From NCBI GenBank assembly GCA_023101885.1, contig JALPQD010000088.1:5721691-5785690 (forward strand): DNA of 64,000 nt. The letters run 5' to 3'. Below, piece by piece: positions 37,944 through 48,680 of the stretch. Below the pieces are notes generated by a model that was not told the DNA's origin, did no database searches, and saw nothing but the letters and a program-made list of their open reading frames with translations. The translations under genes and the position numbers were made by a program. Source of the DNA: Typhlomys cinereus (Eukaryota; Chordata; Mammalia; Rodentia; Platacanthomyidae). Positions within the stretch are counted from its first letter, which is position 1; every line of letters begins with the position of its first letter.

Positions 37944-38646
37944 AGAAATTCACAATGGTTTTGTCACATTATCATGAAATATGTTGACGCATGCCTTGAT
38001 TTTCCTAAGTAGTGAACCAAGTGAGGAGGACTGAGAGTCAAATGTTGGAGGTGCACTTCTGAGGGATAAGTATCCTACAGACGATTCTATAGTGTTACAC
38101 TTTGTGTTCAGGAGAAGATCATACTTGTTTATCGACATTGGCATGTAACATGTTCACGCAGGCTATGATTTTCCTAAATAGTGAACCAAGTGCGGAGGAC
38201 CCTCAGTTAAATGTTGCAAGTGCACTTCTTTAGGATAAGCATCAAACAGAAGTTTCTATATTGTAACTCTTTGTGTTCAGGAGGAAATCACACTTGTTTC
38301 ACGACGTTTCGATGAACCATGTTCATGCATGTCGTTCCCTTCCAAAATAATGAACCAAATGAAGAGGATTCACAGTCATATGTAGCATGTGATCTTCATT
38401 GGGAAGTCATGTGTAGCATGTGCACATCTTTGGGATAAGTATCCAACACAGGTTTCTAGACTGTAAAACTTTGTATTATGGAGAAAACAACATTTGTTAT
38501 GTGCTGATTCTACCAACTGTGTTCAGGCTTGTAATGAGGTTGAAAATAGTGACCAAGTGTGGACTTGTCAAATTCACATTTCACTTTCTCTTCTCAGTGA
38601 TAAGAATCCTGTAGATGTTCATACATTGTAACTTTTTATGTTCAGG
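37944..38646 (+). repeat. 4-mer of the 1,236-bp array
   Basis: 703 bp. J has the TCTACCAACTG form. I reads AATAATGAACCAAATG, a private change. Confidence 0.8.
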
Positions 38647-39180
38647 GGAAATTCACACTGGTTTTGTGACGTTTTCATGGAATATGTTCACGCAAGCCTT
38701 GATTTTCCAATAGTGAACCAAGTGAGGGGGACTCTGAGTTAAATGTTGCAAGTGCACTTCTTTAGGATTAGTATCGAACAGAAGTTTCTATATTGTAACT
38801 CTTTGTGTTCAGGAGAAAATCACACTTGTTTTACGACGTTTCCATGAAACATGATCATATATGTCGTTCCCTTCTAAAATAGTGAACCAAATAAAGAGGA
38901 CTCACAGGCATATATAGCATGTGCACTTCTTTGGGACGTCATATGTAGCATGTGCACTTCTTTGGGAAAAGTATCCTACACAGCTTTCTAGACTGTAAAA
39001 CTTTGTATTCGGGCGAAAACAACATTTGTTTTGGGCTGATTCTTCCAACTATGTTCAGGCTTGTAATGAGCTTGAAAATAGTGGTCAAGTGAGGATGCGT
39101 CAAATTCACATGTTTCAGTTTGTCTTCTCAGTGATAAGAATCCTGTAGATGTTCATACGTTGTAACTTTTTATGTTCAGG
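38647..39180 (+). repeat. Last 3-mer of the 1,236-bp array
   Basis: 534 bp. Similarity to the array ends inside its J at about 39,140, where GATATTCATACTTTG gives way to the ordinary GATGTTCATACGTTG. Confidence 0.8.
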
Positions 39181-40048
39181 AGAAATTCACACTGGTTGTG
39201 ACGTGTTCATGGAATATGTTAACGCATGCCTTGATTTTCAAAAATAGTGAACAAAGTAAGGAGGACTGAGAGTCAAATGTTTGAGGTGCACTTCTAAGGG
39301 ATAAGTATCCTACAGAAGATTCTATAGGGTCACACTATGTGTTCAGGAGAAGATCATACATGTTTTGCGACATTGGCATGTAACTTGTTCACGCAGGCCA
39401 TGGTTTTCCAAAATAGGAACCAAGTCCAGAGGATTCAGAGTCAAAGGTTGAAATTTCACTTCTTAAAGATAAGGATCCTAGCAAAGTTCCTATACTGTAA
39501 CATTTGTGTTCAGGGGAAAATCATACTTGTTTTGTGACATTTGAATGGCACAGGTTCACACAGGCCATGATTTTACAAAATAGTGAACCAAGTGAAGAGG
39601 ACTCTGAGTTAAATGTTGCAAGTGCACTTCTTTAGGATAAGAATCGAACAGAAGTTTCTATATTGTAACTCTTTGTGTTCAGGAGGAAATCACACTTGTT
39701 TTACGACGTTTCCATGAAATATGTGCATGCATGTCGGTCCCTTCCAAAATAGTGAACCAAGTGATGAGGACTCACAGTCATATGTAGCATGTGCTCTTTA
39801 TTGGGAAGTCATGTGTAGCATGTGCATGTTCTTGGGAAAAGTAATCTACACAGGTTTTTAGACTATAAAACTTTGTATTCTGGAGAAAACAACATTTGTT
39901 TTGTGCTGATTCTACCAACTGTGTTCAGGCCTGTAATGAGCTTGAAAATAATGACCAAGTGAGGACTTGTCAAATTCACGTTTCACTTTCCCTTGTCAGT
40001 GATAAGAATCCTGTAGATGTTCATACGTTGTAACTTTTTATGTTCAGG
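39181..40048 (+). repeat. Core 5-mer
   Basis: 868 bp: A, B/F, H, I, J. B/F has TCTTAAAGATAAGGATCC and a one-base loss in AATAGGAACC. Confidence 0.75.
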
Positions 40049-40218
40049 AGAAATTCACACTGGTTTTGTGATGTTTTCATGGAATATGTTCACGCAGGCC
40101 TTGATTTTCCAAAATAGTGACCCAAGTGAGGAGGACTGAGAGTCAAATGTTGGACGTTCACTTCTGAGGAATAAGGATCCTACAGAAGATTCTATAGTGT
40201 TACACTTTGTGTTCAGGA

Positions 40219-40385
40219 GAAGATCATACTTGTTTAGCGACATTCGCATGTAACATGTTCACGCAGGCCATGATTTTCCAAAATAGTGAACCAAGTGCGG
40301 AGGATTCAGGGTCAAATGTCGGAATTTCACTTCTTAGGGAGAAGTATCCTACAGAAGTTCATATACAGTAACATTGGTGTTCAGG
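40219..40385 (+). repeat. B/F chimeric monomer of the core family
   Basis: Front half is B (GAAGATCATACTTG, CGCATGTAACATG); after AACCAAG it becomes F-like (TGCGGAGGATTCAGGGTC). The palindrome is lost: GTGCAC is replaced by a TTTCAC form in GGAATTTCACTTC. Inferred product of an exchange that removed C, D and E. Confidence 0.75.
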
Positions 40386-40554
40386 GGAAAATGATACTTG
40401 TTTTGTGACATTTGAATGGCACATGTTAACCCAGGCCTTGATTTTCCAAAATAGTGAACCAAGTGAGGAGGACTCTTAGTTAAATGTTGCAAGTGCACTT
40501 CTTTAGGATTAGTTTCGAACAGAAGTTTCTGTATTATAACTCTTTGTGTTCAGG

Positions 40555-40754
40555 AGGAAATCACACTTGTTTTATGACGTTTCCATGAAACATGTTCATG
40601 CATGTCGTTCCCTTCTAAAAAAGTGAACCAAATGAAGAGGACTCACAGTCATATGTAGCATGTGCACTTCTTTGGGAAGTCATATGTAGCATGTGCACTT
40701 CTTTGGGAAAAGTATCCTACACAGCTTTCTAGACTGTAAAACTTTGTATTCTGA
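40555..40754 (+). repeat. Core I monomer with 31-bp internal duplication
   Basis: The 31-bp segment starting CATATGTAGCATGTGCAC lies at 40,650-40,680 and again from 40,681. It makes the monomer about 200 bp instead of 168. The long-family I monomers have a single copy. Confidence 0.85.
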
Positions 40755-40918
40755 AGAAAACATTTGTTTTGTGCTGATTCTTCCAACTATGTTCAGGCTT
40801 TTAATGAGCTTGAAAATAGTGACCAAGTGAGGACGCGTCAAATTCACATGTTTCACTTTCTCTTCTCAGTGATAAGAATCCTGTATATGTTCACAGGTTG
40901 TAAGTTTTTATGTTCAGG

Positions 40919-41790
40919 AGAAATTCACACTGGTTTTGTGAAGTTTTCATGGAATATGTTCATGCAGGACTTAATTTTCCAAAATAGTGAACCAAGTGAG
41001 GAGGACTGAGAGTCAAATGTTGGAGGTGCTCTTCTTAGGGATAAGTATCCTACAGAATATTCTATAGTGTTACACTTTGTGTTCAGGAGAAGATCATAAT
41101 TGTTTTCCGACATTGGCATATAACATGTTCACGCAGGCAGTGATTTTCCAAAATAGTGAACCAAGTGCGGAGGATTCAGAGTCAAATGTTGGAATTTCAC
41201 TTCTTAGGGATAAGTATCCTGGAGAAGTTCCTATACTGTAAAATTGGTGTTCAGGCAGAAATCATACTTCTTTTGTGACATTTGAATGGCACATGTTCAC
41301 ACAGGCCATGATTTTACAAAATAGTGAACCAAGTGAGGAGGACTCTGAGTTAAATGTTACAAGTGCACTTCTTTAGGATAAATATCGTACAGAAGTTTCT
41401 ATATTGTAACTCTTTGTGTTCAGGAGGAAATCACACTTGTTTTACGATGTTTCCATGAAACATGTTCTTGCATGTCATTCCCTTCCAAAACAGTGAACCA
41501 AGTGAAGAGGACTCACAGTCATATGTAGCATGTGCACTTCTTTGGGAAGTCATGTGTAGCATTGCACTTCTTTGGGATAAGTATCGTACACAGGTTTCTA
41601 GACTGTAAAACTTTGTATACTGGAGAAAACAACATTTGTTTTCTGCTGATTCTACCAACTATGTTCAGGCTTGTAATGAGCTTGAAAATAGTGACCAAGT
41701 GAGGATGCGTCAAATTCACATGTATCACTTTCTCTTCTCAGTGATAAGAATCCTTTACATGTTCATACGTTGGAACTTTTTACGTTCAGG
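40919..41790 (+). repeat. Core 5-mer
   Basis: 872 bp: A, B/F, H, I, J. I has GTGTAGCATTGCACTTC, a one-base loss in the second 31-bp copy. Confidence 0.75.
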
Positions 41791-42650
41791 AGAAATTCAC
41801 ACTGGTTTTGTGATGTTTTCATGGAATATGTTCACGCAGGCCTTGATTTTCCAAAATAGTGAACCAAGTGAGGACTGAGAGTCAAATGTTGGAGGTGCAC
41901 TTCTTATGGATAAGTATCCTACAGAATATTCTATAGTGTTACACCTTGTGTTCAGGAGAAGATCATACATGTTTTGCGACATTGGCATATAACATGTTCA
42001 CGCAGGCCATGATTTTCCAAAATAGTAAACCAAGTGCGGAGGATTCAGAGTCAAATATTGGAATTTCACTTCTTAGGGATAAGTATCCTAGAGAAGTTCC
42101 TATACTGTAACATTTGTGTTCAGGCAAAAATCATACTTGTTTTGTGACATTTGAATGGCTAATGTTCACACAGGCCATGATTTTACAAATTAGTGAACCA
42201 AGTGAGTTAAATGTTGCAAGTGCATTTCCTTAGGATAAGTATCATACAGACGTTTCTATATTGTAACTCTCTGTGTTCAGGAGGAATTCACACTTGTTTT
42301 ACAAAGTTTCCATTAAACATTTTCATGCATGTCGTTCCCTTCGAAAATAGTGAACCAAGTGAAGAGGATTCACAATCAAATTTAGCATGTGCACTTCTTT
42401 GGGAAGTCATGTATAGCATGTGCACTTCTTTGAGATAAGTATCCTACACCGGTTTCTAAACTGTAAAACTTTATATTCTGCAAAAAAAAAAACATTTGTT
42501 TTGTGCTGATTCCACCAACTGTATTCATTCTTGTAATGAGCTAGAAAATAGTGACCAAGTGAGGACTTGTCAAATTCACATGTTTCACTTTCTCTTCTCA
42601 GTGATAAGAATCCTGTAAATGTTCATAGTTTGTAAGTTTTTATGTTCAGG
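41791..42650 (+). repeat. Core 5-mer
   Basis: 860 bp. H is shortened: GTGAACCAAGTGAG runs directly into TTAAATG (about 42,200), losing a short GGAGGACTCTGAG repeat. J has an 11-base A run at 42,482-42,492. Confidence 0.75.
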
Positions 42651-43354
42651 AGAAATTCACACTGGTTTTGTGACGTTTTCATGGAATATGTTCTCGCAGG
42701 CCTTGATTTTCCAAAATAGTGAACCAACTGCGGAGGATTAAGAGTTAAATGTTGGAATTTCACTTCTTAGGGATAAGTATCCCAGAGAAGTTCCTATACT
42801 GTAACATTTGTGATTAGGCGAAAATCATTCTTGTTTTGTGACATTTGAATGACACATGTTCACACAGGCCATGATTTTACAAAATAGGGAACCAAGTGAG
42901 GAGGACTCTGAGTTAAATGTTGCAAGTGAACTTCTTTAGGATAAGTTTCCTGTAGAAGTTTCAATATTGTAATTCTTTGTGTTCAGGAGGAAATCACACT
43001 TGTTTTACGACGTTTCCCTGAAACATGTTCATGCATGTCGTTTCCTTCCAAAATAGTGAACTAAGTGAAGAGTACTCACAGTCATATGTAGCATGTGCAC
43101 TTCTTTGGGAAGTCATGTGTAGCATGTGAACTTCTTTGAGATAAGTATCCCACGGAGGTTTCTGGACTGTAAAACTTTGTATTATGGAGAAAAAAACGTT
43201 TGTATTGTGCTGATTCTACCAACTGTGTTCAGGCTTGTAATGAGCTTGAAAATAGTGACCAAGTGAGGACGCGTCAAATTCACATGTTTCACTTTCTCTT
43301 CTCAGTGATAAGAGTCCTGTATATGTTCACAGGTTGTAACTTTTTATGTTCAGG
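42651..43354 (+). repeat. 4-mer (A/F, H, I, J)
   Basis: 704 bp. A switches to F at CCAACTGCGGAGGATT (about 42,725), the same type of fusion as at 15,532 and 19,249. Confidence 0.75.
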
Positions 43355-44058
43355 AAAAATTCACACTGGTTTTCCTACATTTTCATGGAATATGTTCACG
43401 CAGTCCTTGATTTTCCAAAATAGTGAACGATGTGAGGAGGACTGAGAGTCAATTGATGGAGGTGCACTTCTTACGTATAAGTATCCTACAGAAGATTCTA
43501 TAGTGTTACACTTTGTGTTCAGGAGAAGATCATACTTGTTTTGCCACATTTGCATATTACATGTTCACGCAGGCCATGATTTTCCAAAATAGTGAACCAA
43601 GTGACGAGGACTCTGAGTTAAATGTTGCAAGTGCACTTCTTTACGATAAGTATCTTACAGAAGTTTCTGTATTGTAACTCTTTGTGTTCAGGAGGAAATC
43701 ACACATGATTTACAACGTTTCCATGAAACATGTTCATGCATGTCGTTCCCTTCCAAAATCGTAAACCAAGTGAAGAGAACTCACAGTCATCTGTAGCATG
43801 TGCACTTCTTTGGGAAGTCATGGGTAGCATGTGCACTTTTTGGGATAAGTATCCTACACAGGTTTCTAGACTGTAAAACTTTGTATTCTGGAGAAAATAA
43901 CATTTGTTTTGTTCTGATTCTACCAACTATGTTCAGGCTTGTAATGAGCTTGAAAATAGTGACCATGTGAGGACGCGTCACTTCACATGTTTCACTTTCT
44001 CTTCTCAGTGATAAGATTCCTATAGATGTTCATATGTTGTAACTTTTTATGTTCAGGA
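43355..44058 (+). repeat. 4-mer (A, B/H, I, J)
   Basis: 704 bp. A reads TTGATGGAGGTGCAC and I lacks one or two bases at GTGCACTTTTTGGG. Confidence 0.75.
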
Positions 44059-44923
44059 GAAATTCCCACTGGTTTTGTGACGTTTTCATGGAATATGTTC
44101 ACGCAGACCTTGATTTCCAAAATAGTGAACCAAGTGAGGAGGACTGAGAGTCAAATGTTGGAGGTGCACATTTTAGGGATAAGTATCCTACAGAAGATTC
44201 TATAGTGTTACATTTTGTGTTCAGGAGAAGATCATACTTGTTTTGTGACATTCATATAACATGTTCACGCAGGCAGTGATTTTCCAAAATATTGAACCAA
44301 GTGCGGAGGATTCAGAGTCAAATCTTGGAATTTCACTTCTTAGGGATAGGTATCCTAGAGAAGTTCCTATACTGTAACATTTGTGTTCAGGCGAAAATCA
44401 TACTTGTTTTCTAACATTTGAATGGCTCATGTTCACACAGGCGATGATTTTACAAAATAGTGAACCAAGTGAGGAGGACTCTGAGTTTAATGTTGCAAGT
44501 GCACTTGTTTAGGATAAGTATCGTACAGAAGTTTCTATATTGTAACTCTTTGTGTTCAGAAATAAATCACACTTGTTATACGACGTTTCCATGAAATGTG
44601 TTCATGCATGTCGTTCCCTTCCAAAATAGTGAAAGAACTGAAAAGGACTCACAGTCATATGCAGCATGTGCACCTCTTTAGGAAGTCATATGTAGCATGT
44701 GCACTTCTTTGGGATAAGTATCCTACACAGGTTTCTAGATTGTAAAACTTTGTATTCTGGAGACAACATTTGTTTTGTGCTGATTCTACCAACTATGTTG
44801 AGGCTTGTAATGAGCTTGAAAATAGTGACCAAGTGAGGACATGTCAAATTCACAAGTTTCACTTTCTCTTTCAGTGATAAGAATCCTGTGGATGTTCATA
44901 TGTTGTAACTTTTTATATTCAGG
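44059..44923 (+). repeat. Core 5-mer
   Basis: 865 bp: A, B/F, H, I, J. B is shortened at GTGACATTCATATAAC; J starts with a shortened GGAGACAACATTTG. Confidence 0.75.
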
Positions 44924-45792
44924 AGAAATTCACACTGGTTTTGTGACGTTTTCATGCAATATATTGACACAGGCCTTGATTTTCCAAAATAGTGAACCAA
45001 GTGAGGAGGACTGAGAGTCAAATATTGGAGGTGCACTTCTTAGGCATAAGTTTCCTACAGAAGATTCTATAGTGTTACACTTTGTGTTCAGGAGAAGATC
45101 ACACTTTTTTTGCGACATTTGCATATAACATGTTCACGCACGCCATGATTTTCCAAAATAGTGAACCAAGTGTGGAGGATTCAGAGTCAAACGTTGGAAT
45201 TTCACTTATTAGGCATGAGTATCCTGGAGAATTTCCTATACTGTAACATTTGTGTTCAGGCGTAAATCATACTGGTTTTGTGACATTTCAATGGCACATG
45301 TTCACACAGTCCATGATTTTACAAAGTAGTGAACCAAGTGAGGAGGACTCTGAGTTAAATGTTGCAAGTGCACTTCTCTAGGATAAGTATCGAACAGAAG
45401 TATCTATATCGTAACTCTTTGTGTTCAGGAGGAAATCACACTTGATTTACAACGTTTCCATGAAACATGTTCATGCATGTCGTTTCCTTCCAAAATCGTG
45501 AACCAAGTGAAGAGGATTCACAGTCATATGTAGCATGTGCACTTCTTTGGGATGTCATGTGTAGCATGTGCACTTTTTAGGATAAGTATCCTACACAGGT
45601 TTCTAGACTGTAAACTTTGTATTCTGGAGAAAACAACATTTGTTTTGTGCTGATTCTATCAACTATGTTCAGGCTTGTAATGAGCTTGAAAATAGTGACC
45701 AAGTGAGGACGGTCAAATTCACATGTTTCACTCTCTCTTCGAGTGATAAGAATCCTGTATATGTTCCTAGGTTGTAAGTTTTTATGTTCAGG
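44924..45792 (+). repeat. Core 5-mer
   Basis: 869 bp. J is shortened at GGACGGTCAAATTC and reads CTCTCTCTTCGAGTG. Confidence 0.75.
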
Positions 45793-46664
45793 AGAAATTC
45801 ACACTGGTTTTATTACGTTTTCATGCAATATGTTCATGCAGGCCTTGATTTTCCAAATAGTGAACCAAGTGAGGAGGACTTAGAGGCCAATGTTGGTGGT
45901 GCACTTATTAGGCATAAGTATCCTTCAGAAGATTCTATAGTGTTACACTTTGTGATCAAACGAAGATCATACTTGTTTTGTGACTTTTGCATATAACATG
46001 TTCACGTAGGCCATGATTTTCCAAAAGAGTGAACCAAGTGTGCAGGATTCAGACTCAAATGTTGGAATTTCACTTCTTAGGGATAAGTATCCCAGAGAAG
46101 TTCCTATACTGTAACATTTGTATTCTGATGAAAATCATACTTGTTTTGTGACATTTGAATGGCACATGTAAACACAGGGCATGATTTTACAAAATAGTGA
46201 ACCAAGTGAGGATGACTCTGAGTTAAATGTTGCAAGTGCACTTCTTTAGGATAAATATCATACAGAAGCTTCTATTTTGTAACTCTTTGTGTTCAGGGGG
46301 AAATCACACTTGTTTTACGAGGTTTCCATGAAACATGTTCCTGAATGTCATTCCCTTCCGAAACAGTGAACTATGTGAAGAAGACTCACAGTGATATGTA
46401 GCATTTGCACTTCTTTGGGAACTGATGTGTACCATGTGCACTTCTTTGGCATAAGTTAACTACACAGGTTTCTACACTGTAAAACTTTGTATTCTGGAGA
46501 AAACAACATTTGTTTTGTGCTGATTCTACGAACTATGTTCAGGCTTGTAATGAGCTTGAAAGTAGTGACCAAGTGAGGACGCGTCAAATTCACATGTTTC
46601 ACTTTCTCTTCTCAGTGATAAGAATCCTGTATATGTTCACACGTTGTAAGTTTTTATGTTCAGG
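45793..46664 (+). repeat. Core 5-mer
   Basis: 872 bp; the last regular core unit before the long-HOR family resumes. The second I segment reads CTGATGTGTACCATG. Confidence 0.75.
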
Positions 46665-48680
46665 AGAAATTCACACTGGTTTTGTGACGTTTTCATGGAA
46701 TATATTCACGCAGGCCTTGATTTTCCAAAATAGTTAACCAAGTGAGGAGGACTGAGAGTCAAATGTTGGAGGTGCTCTTCTTAGGGATAAGTATCCTACA
46801 GAAGATTCAATAGTGTTACACTTTGTGTTCAGGAGAAGATCATACTTGTTTTGCGACATTCGCATATAACATGTTCACGCAGGTCATGATTTTCCAAAAG
46901 AGTGAACCAAGTGCGGAGGATTCAGAGTCAAATTTTGGAATTTCACTTCTTAGTGATAAGGATCCTAGAGAAGTTCCTATACTGTAACATTTGTGTTCAG
47001 GCTAAAATCATACTTGTTTTGTGACATTTGATGGCTTATGTTCACTCAGGCCATGACTTAACAAAATAGTGAACCAAGTGAGGAGGACTCTGAGTTAAAT
47101 GTGGCAAGTGCACTTCTTCATGATAAGTATCATACAGAAGATTCTATACTGTAACACTTTATGTTCAGGAGAAGATCACACTTGTTTTGCGCCATTTGCA
47201 TATAACATGTTCAAGCAGGCCATGTTTTTCCAAAATAGTGAACCAAGTGAGGAGGGTTCAGAGTCAAATATTGCACGTGCACTTCTTACCGGTAAGTATC
47301 CTACGGAAGTTCCTACACTGTAACTCTTTGTGTTCAGGAGAAAATAAGAGTTGTTTTGCCACATTTCCATGCAACATGTTCAAGCAGGCCATGATATTTC
47401 CAAAATAGTTAGCCAAGTGAAGATGACTCAGTCAAATGGTACAAGTGCACTTCGTTGGGATATATATCCTACAGAAGTTTCTATACTGTAACTCTTTATG
47501 ATCAGGAGAAAGTCACCCTTGTTGTGCGACAGTCAATGGAACATTTACACGCAAGCCATGATATTCCAAAAAGTGAACCAAGAGAGAAGGACTCAGAGTC
47601 AAATGTTGCAAGTGCTCCTCTCAGCGCTAAGTATCCCAACAAAGGTTCTATACTGCCATTCTAGTGATCAGGAGAGTATCACACTTGTTTTGCAATGTTT
47701 CCCTGAAACATGTTCACGCAGGCTATGATTTTCCAAAATAGTGAACCAAGTGAGGTGGAGTCAGAGTCAAAAGTTGGAAGTGCACTTCTTAGTGGTAAGT
47801 GTCCTACAGAAGTTTCGATACTGTACCTCTTTGTGTTCTGCAGAATATCACCCTTGTTTTGCGACGTTTCCATGGAACCAATTCATGCAGGAGATGATTT
47901 CCAAAATAGTGAAACAAGTGCAGAGGATGCAGATTCAAATATAGGAAGTGCACCTCGTAGGGATAAGTATCCTAGAGAAGTTTCTACACTGTAACATTTG
48001 GGTTCTTGAGAAATTCATTCTTGTTTTCTGACATTTGCATGGAACATGTTCATGCAGGCCATGAATAGACAAAATAGTGAACCAAGTCAGGAAGATTCAG
48101 AGTGAAATGCTGGAAGTGCACCTCTTAGGGATAAGTATCCTACAAAAGTTTGTATACTGTAACATTTGCATTCAGGAGAAAAATCATACTTGTTTTGTGA
48201 CATTTGCATGGCACATGTTCACACAAGCCATAATTTTCCAAAATAGTGAACCAAGTGAGGAGGACTCTGATCAAATGTTGCAAGTGCCCTTCTTTAGGAG
48301 AAGTGTCGTTACTGAAGTTTCTATACTGTAACTCTGTGTTCAGGAGGAAATCACACTTGTTGTACGACGTTTCCATGAATCATGTTCATGCAGGTCATTC
48401 CCTTCCAAAATCGTGAACCAAGTGAAGAGGACTCACAGTCATATGGAGCATGTGCACTTCTTTGGGATAAGTATCCTATACAGGTTTCTAGACTGTACAA
48501 CTTTGTGTTCTGGAGAAAACAACATTCGTTTTGTGTTGATTCTACCAACTATGTTCAGGCTTGTAATGAGCTTCAAACTAGTGACCAAGTGAAAAAGCGT
48601 CAAATTCACATGTTTCACTTTCACTTCTCAGTGATAAGAATCTTGTAGATGTTCATACGTTGTAACTTTTTATGCTCAGG
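46665..48680 (+). repeat. 12-monomer transition unit, core to long family
   Basis: 2,016 bp: A, B/F, an H/A chimera, then B C D E F G H I J. The H/A monomer has H's GACTCTGAGTTAAATG and A's GAAGATTCTATACTG ending, followed by B. The family boundary is therefore inside this monomer, near 47,120. Confidence 0.8.

Larger units (their letters stand above)
34640..39140 (+). repeat. 1,236-bp tandem sub-array, about 3.6 copies
   Basis: The I-monomer motif CATATGTAGCATGTGATC starts at 34,668, 35,904, 37,141 and 38,377, spaced 1,236, 1,237 and 1,236 bp. Each period is a 3-mer (A/H, I, J; about 534 bp) plus a 4-mer (A, B/H, I, J; about 702 bp). Copies 1 and 3 share GATTCACCAACTG while 2 and 4 share GATTCTACCAACTG, so the true superperiod is about 2,473 bp. 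Confidence 0.9.
40049..40918 (+). repeat. Core 5-mer, exemplar
   Basis: 870 bp. Monomers: A 40,049-40,218 (170), B/F 40,219-40,385 (167), H 40,386-40,554 (169), I 40,555-40,754 (200, with the 31-bp duplication) and J 40,755-40,918 (164). This is the regular form of the core HOR. Confidence 0.8.
11489..47120 (+). repeat. Core block of short HORs (3-, 4- and 5-mers)
   Basis: Unit lengths cluster near 535, 703 and 870 bp. C, D, E and G types are missing. A reads GAGGTGCACTTCTGAGGG, I normally carries a 31-bp internal duplication and J reads GTTCAGGCTTGTAATGAG. The right limit lies inside an H/A chimeric monomer near 47,120, where long-family B, C and D resume. Confidence 0.85.

Noticed and set aside
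42482..42492. Poly-A tail of a retroposon
   Set aside because: It is an 11-base A run in the normally A-rich start of a J monomer (usually GAAAACAAC); satellite sequence continues on both sides with no insertion.
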